NCBI GenBank assembly: GCA_913009915.1
Contig: CAJVYZ010000106.1
Location: 1-8,180, forward strand
DNA length: 8,180 bases
Source of the DNA: an uncultured Gemmatimonadota bacterium
GTDB taxonomy: Bacteria > Gemmatimonadota > Gemmatimonadetes > Gemmatimonadales > GWC2-71-9
Reading direction: 5' to 3'
The notes under the pieces were generated by a model. That model was not told where the DNA came from and searched no databases. It saw nothing but the letters and a program-made list of their open reading frames with translations. Of this stretch, positions 1-7,483 are shown piece after piece. Position 1 is the first letter of the stretch, and the number at the start of each line of letters is the position of its first letter. The position numbers were made by a program, and so were the translations under genes.

Positions 1-44
1 TGATATCAGTGTGACTGGAGTTCAGACGTGTGCTCTTCCGATCT
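1..44 (+). other. Illumina Read 2 adapter contamination at contig end
   Basis: Positions 11-44 are a base-perfect copy of the 34-nt Illumina TruSeq Read 2 (index-side) adapter. It begins GTGACTGGAGTTC and ends GCTCTTCCGATCT. Positions 1-10 (tgatatcagt) sit where the sample index and the end of the P7 primer would lie. Bases 2-4 (gat) could be the P7 tail with a 6-nt index atcagt, or the whole stretch could be a longer index. Translating this stretch gives the well-known contaminant peptides GVQTCALPI on the plus strand and KIGRAHV on the minus strand. Nothing here is genomic, so the first genomic base is about 45. Confidence 0.97.
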
Positions 45-498
45 TCACCAGAATGAGCACCCCGGCAACCGCGGTCGTCAGACCCTGGAGTGGTGACCAG
101 ACCGCCAGCTGCCACAGGAGCGCCCGGCCGCCGACCCCGCTCGCCAGCAGGACGATGAGGTCACGCAACCACACACCACCCCAAATGAACCCGGCGTGAA
201 CCAGAAGGTTGTCGGCAAAGAACACCGACCGCCCCGACGCCGCCAAATACCCCACCACGGTGTTGGCCAAGGCGGCCGCGCCGAATCGGCTCGGGCCCAG
301 TGAATCCATCATCAGGCCCGTGAAGAATCCGGCTACCGCCGCCGCCCCGGGACGGGCGCGAGTAGCATAGATCAACAACCCGAGCATGATGAAATCGGGC
401 GCAGCGCGCGAGTCCCACAGGCGCGGGCGCAGGTAGAACTGCAACAGCAGCAGGAGCAGGAGAATGAAGGCCAGCTTACCGCGGGAGCGCTGTGGCAT
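45..498 (-). CDS. mreD: Rod shape-determining protein MreD (3' end lost at contig edge)
   Basis: MreD is a small multi-pass inner-membrane protein that, with MreC and MreB, organises the peptidoglycan elongation complex. The genomic part encodes 151 residues. A positively charged N-terminus precedes a leucine-rich first membrane helix (about residues 9-23). The family-type segment PDFIMLGLLIYA (34-45) and a G-F-x-x-G-L-x-x-D-x-L-G region (57-68) follow, with further hydrophobic helices near 74-88, 98-118 and 128-151. The frame formally continues through KIGRAHV to a stop at 22-24, but those codons come from the sequencing adapter, so the true C-terminus is missing. The usual length is about 160-170 residues, so few residues are lost. 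The ATG lies 3 bp after the mreC stop, with a good Shine-Dalgarno inside the mreC end, so the two are almost certainly co-translated. Penicillin-binding protein 2 and rodA genes would be expected off the left edge. Confidence 0.9.
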
Positions 499-501
499 CG
501 A

Positions 502-1344
502 TCAGTGCTCCTCGTCAGGAAAGGCACCCTCAAGCGACCGCTCGGCGGGTCCGAGCAGGATCAGAGCGTGAGCCGCGTGAGCCGGGTTGGCGGCCGGGCG
601 GACGAGGTAGGTTCGCTCCCAGCCCGTCAGCTCCCGGATAACGCTCACTACCCGGCCGACAGGAATGCCCTTGGGGTACACACCGCCGAGACCGGAGGTC
701 AGCACCAGTGTTCCGGCGGGGATGGTATCGCGATAGGGCACCCCGCGTAGTTCCAGCAGCGGTTCGGTCCCGCTGGCTGGCGCCGAGGGGGCCACGATGC
801 CGAACACCCCGCCACCGTCGGTGTAGGCGCTGGCTCGAAACTCTGGGTGGGCCCAAGTCGTGGCCACGCTGGTTTGCCGGTCGACCGAGCTGATGACGCC
901 CAGGAGCCCTTCAGGAGCGACGACAGGATGGAACAGAGCGACGCCATCCGCACCGCCGGCGCTCAGCAGAAGGGTCAAGCCGTCCGTGGGCAACGCCTGG
1001 TGCAGCACCTCCGCCGGTACGAACTCCAGGGGCAGCCGCTGTCCCAGCCCCAGGAGCCGGCGCAGTTGGTCATTCTCGTCCCGCAAGGCGGGGAGGCCCT
1101 GTGCCAGGAGGGCGATCGAATCGCGCTGTGCCTGGATCAGCGCCAGCCGCGACCGGCTCGTCTTGCCTTCCACCGCCGTCTCCTGCATCCACACCAGGGG
1201 CACGAGCACGGAGTTGCGGATAGCGCTGGCAAGCCCCGCGGTGCGAACAGGGGGAACGAACAACATACCGCTGGCCAGCAAGAGACACACGAGGAATACC
1301 ACGGTGTCACTACGGAATCTGGCGCGGTCCGGCTGCTCGATCAT
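502..1344 (-). CDS. mreC: Rod shape-determining protein MreC
   Basis: MreC is a bitopic inner-membrane protein whose periplasmic domain links the MreB cytoskeleton to the wall-synthesis enzymes. The 280-residue product has a short cytoplasmic tail, one membrane helix (about 14-32), and an alpha-helical, probably coiled-coil stretch (about 62-98) rich in A, L, R, D and E and ending RDENDQLRRLLGL. A beta-rich periplasmic domain follows, from about 105 to 266. The family hallmark is seen at 214-232 (LTSGLGGVYPKGIPVGRV): a TSG-x-GG-x-(F/Y)P-x-GI-x-VG pattern. The length is normal for the family (about 270-370). Its ATG (1342-1344) directly follows the mreB TAA (1345-1347) with no intervening base, and no strong Shine-Dalgarno is visible, so translation probably depends on ribosomes finishing mreB. 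Some C-terminal residues (PAERSLEGAFPDEEH) look like an unstructured tail. Confidence 0.93.
   Translation of the reverse strand: MIEQPDRARFRSDTVVFLVCLLLASGMLFVPPVRTAGLASAIRNSVLVPLVWMQETAVEGKTSRSRLALIQAQRDSIALLAQGLPALRDENDQLRRLLGLGQRLPLEFVPAEVLHQALPTDGLTLLLSAGGADGVALFHPVVAPEGLLGVISSVDRQTSVATTWAHPEFRASAYTDGGGVFGIVAPSAPASGTEPLLELRGVPYRDTIPAGTLVLTSGLGGVYPKGIPVGRVVSVIRELTGWERTYLVRPAANPAHAAHALILLGPAERSLEGAFPDEEH
508..513 (-). promoter_or_regulatory. Shine-Dalgarno for mreD inside the mreC 3' end
   Basis: On the minus strand this reads GAGGAG, 9 nt before the mreD ATG at 496-498. It is formed by the final mreC codons, just ahead of the mreC TGA at 502-504. It fixes the mreD start and supports coupled translation of mreC and mreD. 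Confidence 0.75.
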
Positions 1345-2382
1345 TTACGTTTGGAGAACGCCTCGGAATTTTTCGAAGTCGTCCAGGATTCGGCCGGTGC
1401 CCCGGACGACACAGGTGAGGGGATCTTCGTCGATATGTATCGGGAGCCCTGTTTCCTGGGACAACAACACGTCCAACCCTCTGATCAAAGCCCCCCCACC
1501 CGTCATGACGATACCGCGGTCGACGATGTCGCTGGCCAGTTCCGGCGGGGTGATCTCCAATGCGCGCCTGAAGGCATCGACGATCTGCTGAATCGGCTCC
1601 TGCACGGCCTCGCGGATCTCGCTGGCGTGGACCCGCACGGTCTTGGGAATACCCGACACCAGATCACGCCCTTTGACATCTGTTTCCAGGTCGTCGGTAA
1701 CTTGGGCAGCGGATCCGATCTTGATCTTGATGGCCTCGGCGGTCGGCTCGCCGATGAGGAGGTTGTAGTTCTTGCGCATGAACTGGACGATGGCCTGATC
1801 GAGCTCGTCACCACCGGTCCTGATGGACGTGTCGGAAACGATACCCGACAGCGCGATCACGGCGATTTCGGTGGTGCCGCCGCCAATGTCGATCACCATG
1901 TTGCCCGTCGGCGTCTCGACCGGGAGCCCGACCCCGATAGCCGCCGCCATCGGCTCGGCCACCATTAGGACTTCCTTGGCCCCCGCCGTCTCGGCGGAAT
2001 CGCGCACGGCCCGGCGTTCCACCTCGGTGATGCCCGAGGGAACGGCGATGATGACCTTGGGTTTAACCCGGAAAACGTGCTTGTCGATGATGGTCTTGAG
2101 AAAATAGCGCAGCATCCGCTCGGTGACGTCGAAATCGGCGATCACCCCGTCCTTGAGGGGACGCACGGCCACGATGCCGTCCGGTGTCCGGCCCAGCATC
2201 CGCTTGGCCTCGAGCCCGATGCCCAGGATGCCCCCGGTGGCCTTCTCGATGGCCACCACCGAGGGCTCATTGAGAACGATCCCCTCGCCCTTTACGTACA
2301 CGAGGGTATTGGCCGTGCCTAGGTCGACGGCGATCTCGTTGGCCGGAAGCCAGGAACCGATATTGAAATTGAACAACCGCAT
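1345..2382 (-). CDS. mreB: Rod shape-determining protein MreB (bacterial actin)
   Basis: MreB is a cytoplasmic actin-fold ATPase that polymerises under the inner membrane and directs lateral peptidoglycan synthesis. The product is 345 residues, the usual length. The actin-superfamily nucleotide site is complete: phosphate-1 loop DLGTANTLVY (20-29), the AEPMAAAIG segment with the presumed catalytic glutamate E143, phosphate-2 loop DIGGGTTE (165-172), and adenosine motif TGGGALIRGL (294-303). The N-terminus MRLFNFNIGSWLP carries bulky hydrophobic residues and could form the membrane-anchoring amphipathic segment of the family (inference). An ATG start at 2380-2382 gives this N-terminus. A weak AAGG Shine-Dalgarno lies 11 nt upstream. 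It is the first gene of a tight mreB-mreC-mreD unit and follows dut after 71 bp. No frameshift or missing key residue was seen. Confidence 0.97.
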   Translation of the reverse strand: MRLFNFNIGSWLPANEIAVDLGTANTLVYVKGEGIVLNEPSVVAIEKATGGILGIGLEAKRMLGRTPDGIVAVRPLKDGVIADFDVTERMLRYFLKTIIDKHVFRVKPKVIIAVPSGITEVERRAVRDSAETAGAKEVLMVAEPMAAAIGVGLPVETPTGNMVIDIGGGTTEIAVIALSGIVSDTSIRTGGDELDQAIVQFMRKNYNLLIGEPTAEAIKIKIGSAAQVTDDLETDVKGRDLVSGIPKTVRVHASEIREAVQEPIQQIVDAFRRALEITPPELASDIVDRGIVMTGGGALIRGLDVLLSQETGLPIHIDEDPLTCVVRGTGRILDDFEKFRGVLQT

Positions 2383-2394
2383 GGGCTTTGGGGC

Positions 2395-2419
2395 CTTAGG
2401 GCTAGTGTGGTCGCCTAAG
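2395..2419 (-). promoter_or_regulatory. Small inverted repeat covering the mreB Shine-Dalgarno
   Basis: The arms CTTAGG (2414-2419) and CCTAAG (2395-2400), read on the minus strand, are perfect 6-bp complements around a 13-nt loop. The downstream arm overlaps the only Shine-Dalgarno-like sequence before mreB (CTAAGG, 2394-2399). If formed in read-through RNA the hairpin would hide the ribosome binding site. If transcription starts at the candidate promoter (about 2411), the upstream arm is absent from the RNA. There is no U-tract, so it is not a terminator. Confidence 0.3.
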
Positions 2420-2447
2420 AGTAATGAGGGATAGACGGTCGATACAA
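2418..2447 (-). promoter_or_regulatory. Candidate promoter for mreBCD (weak)
   Basis: In the 71-bp dut-mreB gap the minus strand has TTGTAT (2442-2447) and TACTCT (2418-2423) separated by 18 nt. The first shares TTG with the -35 consensus. The second keeps the most conserved T, A and final T of the -10 hexamer. The spacing and -10 form match those of the better candidate before rpsO (TTGCCA, 18 nt, TACTTT). Transcription would begin near 2411, giving a leader of about 30 nt. The match is modest and simple read-through from dut is equally possible. Confidence 0.25.
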
Positions 2448-2453
2448 GCGGGG

Positions 2454-2912
2454 CTAGTGGCCGGTACTGCCGAACCCGCCATCTCCGCGGGCCGAGTCCG
2501 GCAGGGCCTCGACTTCAGTGAATTCAGCCCGCTCCACCCGGGCAATGACCATTTGGGCGATCCGCATCCCCCGAGTCACCTCGAAGGGTTCGCGGCCCAG
2601 GTTGACCAAGGCGACCATGACCTCACCCCGATAGTCGCTATCGATGGTGGCTGGGGTGTTGGGGAGCGTGATGCCGTGTTTCAGCGCCAGGCCGGAGCGG
2701 GGCCGGAGCTGGGCCTCGTAGCCCTCCGGCACCGCGATCCGATACCCCGTCTTGAACAGCCGCCGTTCCAGGAACCCGATGGTGCCCCCCTCGGCCGAGG
2801 CGATGTCGTATCCGGCCGAGCCAGGCGTCGCCCGCTGGGGAATGGGGAGGCCCTCACCGTTAGGCAGCCGGGTGATCAGCACCTCGACCGTGTCCGTCCG
2901 GGGTGAGGTCAC
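2454..2912 (-). CDS. dut: dUTP diphosphatase (trimeric dUTPase)
   Basis: Hydrolyses dUTP to dUMP and pyrophosphate, keeping uracil out of DNA and supplying dUMP for thymidylate synthesis; cytoplasmic homotrimer. The 152-residue product carries all five dUTPase motifs in order: motif 1 GSAGYDIAS (31-39), motif 2 [12 protein letters not shown] (70-81), motif 3 [13 protein letters not shown] (85-97) with catalytic D91 and base-stacking Y94, motif 4 [10 protein letters not shown] (114-123) and C-terminal motif 5 [10 protein letters not shown] (142-151). Motif 3 has PAT where PGT is common before I-D. The frame is open back to a TTG at 3038, but those extra 42 residues are arginine/glycine-rich, lie inside ald and have no dUTPase homology. 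The GTG at 2910-2912 gives a normal-length protein. That GTG overlaps the ald TGA by 4 nt (GTGA), indicating translational coupling, since no clear Shine-Dalgarno precedes it. Confidence 0.95.
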   Translation of the reverse strand: MTSPRTDTVEVLITRLPNGEGLPIPQRATPGSAGYDIASAEGGTIGFLERRLFKTGYRIAVPEGYEAQLRPRSGLALKHGITLPNTPATIDSDYRGEVMVALVNLGREPFEVTRGMRIAQMVIARVERAEFTEVEALPDSARGDGGFGSTGH

Positions 2913-4021
2913 AGGACGGTGGCGACGTCGACGTAGGGCAGGCCGAACGCCTCGGCCACGCCTGGGTAGACCACTTTGCCGTCCACCACGTTGAGCCCCA
3001 ACCGCAATGGTTCGTCGTTGCGGGCGGCCTCTCGCCAACCATCCCGGGCCAGCATCAGGGCGTAAGGGAGCGTGGCATTGGTCAACGCCAGCGTCGACGT
3101 GCGGGGCACAGCGCCAGGCATGTTGGCCACACCGTAGTGCACGATGCCGTCGACCTCGTAGGTCGGGTCGTCGTGCGTGGTGGCATGGATGGTTTCGACA
3201 CAGCCGCCCTGGTCGACCGCCACATCGACGATGACCGAGCCCTTCTTCATGACCGCCAAGTCGGCCCGCCGCACCAGGTGAGGGGCCTTGGCTCCCGGCA
3301 GCAGCACGGCGCCGACCACCAGATCGGCCCGGCTGATGGCGTCGATGATGTTGTAGCGGTTGGAGTATAGCGTGTCGACGTTGGCCTCGAGCACGTCGTC
3401 GAGGTAACGCAATCGCTCGAGCGACAGGTCCAGAATCGTCACGTGGGCGCCCAGTCCCGAGGCCATCTTGGCGGCGTTGATCCCCACCGTACCACCGCCG
3501 ATGATCACCACCGAGCCCGGGGAGACCCCCGGGACGCCGCCGAGGAGGATGCCGCTCCCGCCGAACACCCGCTCGAGGTACTTGGCGCCCTCCTGGACCG
3601 CCATCCGTCCGGCAACCTCCGACATGGGCGTCAACAACGGCAACTCGCCCGAGGAGAGTTGTACCGTCTCATACGCCACCGCCACGGCGCCCGAGTCGAT
3701 CACCGCCCGAGTCAGTTCTTCGGCCGCCGCAAAGTGGAAGTAGGTGTAGATCAGCTGGCCGGCGCGCATCCGAGGCCACTCTACGGCAATGGGCTCCTTG
3801 ACCTTCACGATCATTTCGGCCTGGCGCCACACCTCGTCCGCCGTCTCGAGCACGGTGGCACCGGCGCCGGTGTAGGCCTCGTCGTCAAAGCCACTGCCGA
3901 TGCCGGCCCCCTGCTCGACAACTACATTGTGGCCGTTCGCGGTAAGCGCCTCTACCCCAGCCGGGACCATGGAGACACGATTCTCGTTGGATTTTATTTC
4001 TTTCGGTATGCCAATCAACAT
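2909..4021 (-). CDS. ald: Alanine dehydrogenase
   Basis: NAD-dependent oxidative deamination of L-alanine to pyruvate and ammonia, and the reverse; a soluble enzyme, hexameric in characterised relatives. The product is 370 residues, as in the Mycobacterium and Bacillus enzymes. The residues known as substrate-binding or catalytic in that family fall at the same numbers: R15, K75, H96 and D270. The nucleotide-binding domain shows GGGTVG (175-180) and the acidic D198 that should bind the NAD ribose. [23 protein letters not shown] and the [14 protein letters not shown] segment are typical of the family. The close relative in lysine/dipicolinate or transhydrogenase lineages is excluded by the complete alanine dehydrogenase active site and length. 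The gene starts with ATG 42 bp after the M16 peptidase stop, preceded by a poor Shine-Dalgarno (TAAG at 4028-4031), and overlaps dut by 4 nt. Confidence 0.96.
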   Translation of the reverse strand: MLIGIPKEIKSNENRVSMVPAGVEALTANGHNVVVEQGAGIGSGFDDEAYTGAGATVLETADEVWRQAEMIVKVKEPIAVEWPRMRAGQLIYTYFHFAAAEELTRAVIDSGAVAVAYETVQLSSGELPLLTPMSEVAGRMAVQEGAKYLERVFGGSGILLGGVPGVSPGSVVIIGGGTVGINAAKMASGLGAHVTILDLSLERLRYLDDVLEANVDTLYSNRYNIIDAISRADLVVGAVLLPGAKAPHLVRRADLAVMKKGSVIVDVAVDQGGCVETIHATTHDDPTYEVDGIVHYGVANMPGAVPRTSTLALTNATLPYALMLARDGWREAARNDEPLRLGLNVVDGKVVYPGVAEAFGLPYVDVATVL

Positions 4022-4063
4022 GATCCACTTACTCGCAGAAAAACGTGAATGGAATCAACGCCC

Positions 4064-5320
4064 TTAAGGCTGCGGACCGAGCACGACGGTGGTCTGCCGT
4101 TCGGGTGCAAAGACGTCCCGACTGACAGCGGCCACCTCGTCCCCGGTTACGCCCTCGATCAGGGCCAGGATGTCGTCGAGGGGCCGGTAGTCTTCCCCGT
4201 GTAGTGCCACGGTTGCCAGGCGGTTCATCCTGCTGGTGGTGCTCTCCAGCGACAACATCACCTGGCCCTTCAGTTGCTGTTTCACATTCGCCAATTCTTC
4301 GGGAGGCAAGCCCTCAGCCGCCAGCGTGGCGAACTCCTGGCGGATGGCGTCGAGTGCCTTCTGGGCGGACCCGGGTTGGGTCCCGACGTACACCCCGATG
4401 AACCCCGACGAACGGTACAGTTGCTGGAACGCGTAGATGGCGTAGGCCAGCCCCAAGTCTTCGCGGATTCGCTGGAACAGGCGACTGGACATACCACCGC
4501 CGAAAGCGCACGTGAGCATCGACAGCGCGTAGCGGCGCGGGTCCGCGTAGGGGAACGCCTCGGAGCCGATGACGATGTGTGCCTGGGTGGTGTCGCGGGC
4601 TTCCTGACGCTCCACGCCCTGGGCCGCCGGTGCGGTGCCCACCGGAGGCTTGCTCGCCCGGGCAGCATCGCCGTTCAGCCATCCCTCACGGTCCAACAGG
4701 TCCAGCAGCACCTGATGCTCGAGGTGCCCGGCCGCCGCGATGACACAATTACCCGGGTAGTACCCCGCACGATGGAGGTCCTGGAGATCGGTGGCCGAAA
4801 GGGCGTTGACCGTTTCGGTGGTACCGAGGATGGGGTACCCATACGGGTGCTCCGGCCACAGCGTGGCTGCGTGCATCTCGAACACCATATCGTCGGGCGT
4901 GTCCATGACGCCGGCGATCTCTTCCAACACCACGTTCCGTTCGGTGGCGAGATCCGACTCCCGCAACACCGGCCGGCGGACCAAGTCGGTGAGGATGTCG
5001 ACGGCAACCGGGAGGTCGCTGTCGAGAACGTGCGCCTGATAGCTGGTGTGGTCGCGGCTGGTGTAGGCGTCGAGGCTGCCGCCCCGGATCTCCAATTCCA
5101 GCGCCAACTCCTTGGCCGTGCGACGTTCGGTGCCCTTGAACACCATGTGCTCCAGCATGTGGGACACGCCCATCCGCCGCCGGTCTTCGTGGGCGCTGGC
5201 CGTCTGGACCCACACGCCTAAGCTCACTGACCGTACCCCCGGAATCGTTTCCGTGAGTACGGTCAGTCCATTCGGAGCCCGTGTGCGGTACAGACCGTCG
5301 TCGAGACGAACAGTGTCCAA
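4064..5320 (-). CDS. M16 family zinc peptidase (YmxG/MlpA type)
   Basis: A processing-peptidase-like zinc protease of the pitrilysin/insulinase clan. The inverted zinc motif HxxEH is intact as HMLEH (H54, E57, H58). The third zinc ligand is probably E134 in ERNVVLEEI, 76 residues on as in mitochondrial processing peptidase beta. The C-terminal half has the conserved GGGMSSRLFQRIREDLGLAY segment (274-293). At 418 residues it is a one-unit (M16B) protein with two homologous halves, of normal length. No signal peptide or membrane helix is visible, so it is probably cytoplasmic. The start is TTG (5318-5320), supported by AAGGAG 10 nt upstream; there is no sensible ATG. Only 7 bp separate it from the pnp stop, so it is co-transcribed with pnp. 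The pnp-M16 peptidase neighbourhood is also found in Bacillus (pnpA, ylxY, mlpA). The natural substrate is unknown. Confidence 0.93.
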   Translation of the reverse strand: MDTVRLDDGLYRTRAPNGLTVLTETIPGVRSVSLGVWVQTASAHEDRRRMGVSHMLEHMVFKGTERRTAKELALELEIRGGSLDAYTSRDHTSYQAHVLDSDLPVAVDILTDLVRRPVLRESDLATERNVVLEEIAGVMDTPDDMVFEMHAATLWPEHPYGYPILGTTETVNALSATDLQDLHRAGYYPGNCVIAAAGHLEHQVLLDLLDREGWLNGDAARASKPPVGTAPAAQGVERQEARDTTQAHIVIGSEAFPYADPRRYALSMLTCAFGGGMSSRLFQRIREDLGLAYAIYAFQQLYRSSGFIGVYVGTQPGSAQKALDAIRQEFATLAAEGLPPEELANVKQQLKGQVMLSLESTTSRMNRLATVALHGEDYRPLDDILALIEGVTGDEVAAVSRDVFAPERQTTVVLGPQP

Positions 5321-5327
5321 CGGCGGT

Positions 5328-7409
5328 TTACTCCTTCGGAAGAAGGGCCTTTCGTGACAACTTCATCCGGCCACGGTCGTCCACTTCGAGCAGTTTGACC
5401 TGGACCATGTCGCCCTTTTTGACGACGTCCTCGGTCTTCTCGGTTCGGGCGTGCTGCAACTCGCTGATGTGCAGCAATCCCTCGACCCCGGGGAGGATCT
5501 CGATGAAGGCCCCGAACGCGGTGGTACTCTTGACGGCGCCGGTGTAGATCGTGCCGACTTCCGGCTCGGTCGTCAATGCGGCGATCATCTCGTGGGCACG
5601 TTCACCACCCTCGGCACCCACCGAGGAGATGGTGACCAGACCGTCGTCGTCGACGTTGACCTTGGCGCCGGTCTGCTCCTGGATGCCGCGAATGGTCTTG
5701 CCCTTGGGGCCGATCAGGTCGCCGATCTTGGAGGGCTTGATCTGGATGGTAATGATGAGCGGCGCATAGGGCGACAACTTCTTGCGTGGCGTCTTGAGTG
5801 CCTTCTCCATCTCCTTGAGAATATGGAGCCGGCCGGCCTTGGCCTTCGCCAAAGCCGCCTCGAGAACGGCCACGGCGAGCCCCTCGATCTTGATGTCCAT
5901 CTGGATCGAGGTGATGCCCTTGGCCGTGCCCGCCACCTTGAAGTCCATGTCGCCGAGGTGGTCTTCGGTGCCGAGGATGTCGGTCAGGATGGCCATCTTG
6001 GCGCCATCCGCGATGAGGCCCATGGCCACGCCCGCCACCGCGGCCTTCATCGGCACACCAGCGTCCATCAGCGCCAGCGATCCACCGCACACCGTGGCCA
6101 TGGAAGACGATCCGTTCGACTCGAGAATCTCCGACACTATACGGATGGTGTAGGGGAAGTCCTCGTAGTCGGGGAGCAACGGCTGGAGGGCTCGCTCGGC
6201 GAGGATCCCGTGCCCGATTTCCCGGCGGCTGGTGCCCCGGATCATGCGGACTTCGCCGGTGCAGAACGGCGGGAAGTTGTAGTGCAGCATGAACGACTTG
6301 GTGGTCTGGGCCGCCATGTCGATGCTGTCGATGCGCTGTTCGTCGTCGGCCGTGCCCAGCGTGACCGTCACCAGGGCCTGCGTCTGGCCCCTGGTGAACA
6401 CCGCAGAGCCATGGGCCCGCGGCAGCACGCTCACCTCCGGGGTAATGGGACGGACCGTGTCCATGTCCCGCCCGTCGATGCGCTCACCCTTCTCGAGCAC
6501 CTGCCGCCGCATGGCGTCGGCTTCGATGTCGTGGAGGATGCCGCCGATGTCTCGGCCGCCCTCGGGATACTCCTCGGCCAGCGACTCCCGGACCTCTGTC
6601 TTGACCGCGCTAACGCCGGCGGCCCGGCCGGCCTTGTCACTGGCGTTGATGGCCTGGGCCATCTTGTTGTCGGCCAACTTGTGGACCTTCTTGGCCAGGG
6701 CCTCGTCGGTCACCGGAGCCGTCCACTCCATGTCGGGCCGGCCCGCTTCGGCGCGCAGTGGCTCAGTGATGTCGAGCATCTCGCGGATTCCCCCGTGGGC
6801 TACCGACAGCCCTTCGAGGATTTCTGTTTCCGTGGCCTCCACCGCGCCGCCCTCGACCATGACGATGGAGTCGCGGCTCCCGCTGACGATCAGGTCGACA
6901 GTCGAGTATTCCAACTGCTCGAACGTGGGGTTGAGGACCCACATGTCGTTGACATGCCCCACCCGGACTCCGGCGAGCGGTCCGCCCCACGGCACTTCCG
7001 AGATACTGAGGGCCGTGACGGCCGCGTTGAGCGCCAACACGTCGGCGTCGTTCTCCTGGTCGGCCGAGAGCACGGTGATGAACACCTGCACTTCGTTCTT
7101 GAAGCCGTCGGGGAACAGCGGCCGCAGCGACCGGTCAATGACCCGGCAGGTGAGGACTTCCTTCTCCGAAGGACGCCCTTCCCGCTTGATGAACCCGCCA
7201 GGGATCTTGCCAGCGGCGTAGGTCTTTTCCCGGTACTCGACCGTTAACGGAAAGAACGGGAGGGTGGAACGTTTGTGCGACACGGTGACGGCCGCCAGCA
7301 CGACGGTTTCCCCAAACTGCAGCAACACGGAACCAGCGGCCTGCTTGGCCAGACGGCCCGTTTCCATGGTGAGCGTCCTGCCGGCAAATTCTGTTTCGAT
7401 ACGATGCAC
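5328..7409 (-). CDS. pnp: Polyribonucleotide nucleotidyltransferase (PNPase)
   Basis: Phosphorolytic 3'-to-5' exoribonuclease that degrades mRNA and can also add 3' tails; cytoplasmic trimer and common degradosome partner. The 693-residue product (E. coli about 711) has the full domain series: RNase PH 1 (about 1-140), helical linker (about 145-300), RNase PH 2 (about 310-535), KH (about 551-610) and S1 (about 617-686). Catalytic-core features are present: RREIGHG (395-401), the phosphate-binding NGSSS (432-436), and EDHLGDMDFK with D483 and D489, matching E. coli D486 and D492, plus K491. The KH loop is GPKG (567-570). The FFRR loop of E. coli is FIKR here (73-76). The start is GTG (7407-7409), giving the normal N-terminus up to EFAGRTLTMETG. 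It has only a purine-rich AAGAGAGAAG upstream, not a clean Shine-Dalgarno. It follows rpsO after 90 bp containing a strong hairpin. Confidence 0.97.
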   Translation of the reverse strand: MHRIETEFAGRTLTMETGRLAKQAAGSVLLQFGETVVLAAVTVSHKRSTLPFFPLTVEYREKTYAAGKIPGGFIKREGRPSEKEVLTCRVIDRSLRPLFPDGFKNEVQVFITVLSADQENDADVLALNAAVTALSISEVPWGGPLAGVRVGHVNDMWVLNPTFEQLEYSTVDLIVSGSRDSIVMVEGGAVEATETEILEGLSVAHGGIREMLDITEPLRAEAGRPDMEWTAPVTDEALAKKVHKLADNKMAQAINASDKAGRAAGVSAVKTEVRESLAEEYPEGGRDIGGILHDIEADAMRRQVLEKGERIDGRDMDTVRPITPEVSVLPRAHGSAVFTRGQTQALVTVTLGTADDEQRIDSIDMAAQTTKSFMLHYNFPPFCTGEVRMIRGTSRREIGHGILAERALQPLLPDYEDFPYTIRIVSEILESNGSSSMATVCGGSLALMDAGVPMKAAVAGVAMGLIADGAKMAILTDILGTEDHLGDMDFKVAGTAKGITSIQMDIKIEGLAVAVLEAALAKAKAGRLHILKEMEKALKTPRKKLSPYAPLIITIQIKPSKIGDLIGPKGKTIRGIQEQTGAKVNVDDDGLVTISSVGAEGGERAHEMIAALTTEPEVGTIYTGAVKSTTAFGAFIEILPGVEGLLHISELQHARTEKTEDVVKKGDMVQVKLLEVDDRGRMKLSRKALLPKE
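5331..5336 (-). promoter_or_regulatory. Shine-Dalgarno deciding the TTG start of the M16 peptidase
   Basis: The minus strand reads AAGGAG here, 10 nt ahead of the TTG at 5318-5320. It overlaps the last codons of pnp, immediately before its TAA (5328-5330). It is the main evidence for the TTG start. Confidence 0.75.
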
Positions 7410-7450
7410 TTACTGCTTCTCTCTTCTTTGTGCGGCGTGCCCCATAGAAA

Positions 7451-7483
7451 GAGGGCGTCCCGTGCTTAGGCTGGGACGCCCTC
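7451..7483 (-). terminator. rpsO-pnp intergenic hairpin (terminator/attenuator or processing site)
   Basis: Just after the rpsO stop the minus strand has GAGGGCGTCCC, an 11-nt loop and GGGACGCCCTC, a perfect 11-bp GC-rich stem. It is followed by TTTCTA, only a short broken U-tract. This looks like a leaky intrinsic terminator between rpsO and pnp. The rpsO-pnp region of E. coli contains both a terminator after rpsO and an RNase III-cleaved pnp leader stem used in PNPase autoregulation, so either role is possible here. With no other promoter seen for pnp, read-through must feed pnp and the genes beyond (inference). Confidence 0.7.

Noticed and set aside
11..199. 62-codon plus-strand frame beginning in the first bases
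   Set aside because: Its start and first dozen codons are Illumina adapter; the rest is antisense to mreD.
436..466. CAG/AGG-rich repeat-like stretch
   Set aside because: It encodes the leucine run of the first MreD membrane helix; simple codon repetition, not a separate repeat element.
847..1968. 373-codon plus-strand open frame opposite mreC and mreB
   Set aside because: It is antisense to two well-conserved genes, low in recognisable motifs, and spans their junction; a codon-bias shadow.
2913..3038. Upstream extension of dut to a TTG at 3038
   Set aside because: The added 42 residues are arginine/glycine-rich, lie within the ald coding sequence and precede a normal-length dUTPase beginning at a GTG that overlaps the ald stop.
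4274..5221. 315-codon plus-strand open frame opposite the M16 peptidase
   Set aside because: Same reason: the peptidase on the minus strand is complete, with active-site residues and a ribosome binding site, while this frame has none of these.
5451..7247. 598-codon open frame on the plus strand opposite pnp
   Set aside because: It lies entirely antisense to a complete PNPase gene, has biased composition (D, G, H, R, V) with no recognisable domain, and is the usual by-product of high-GC codon use on the other strand.
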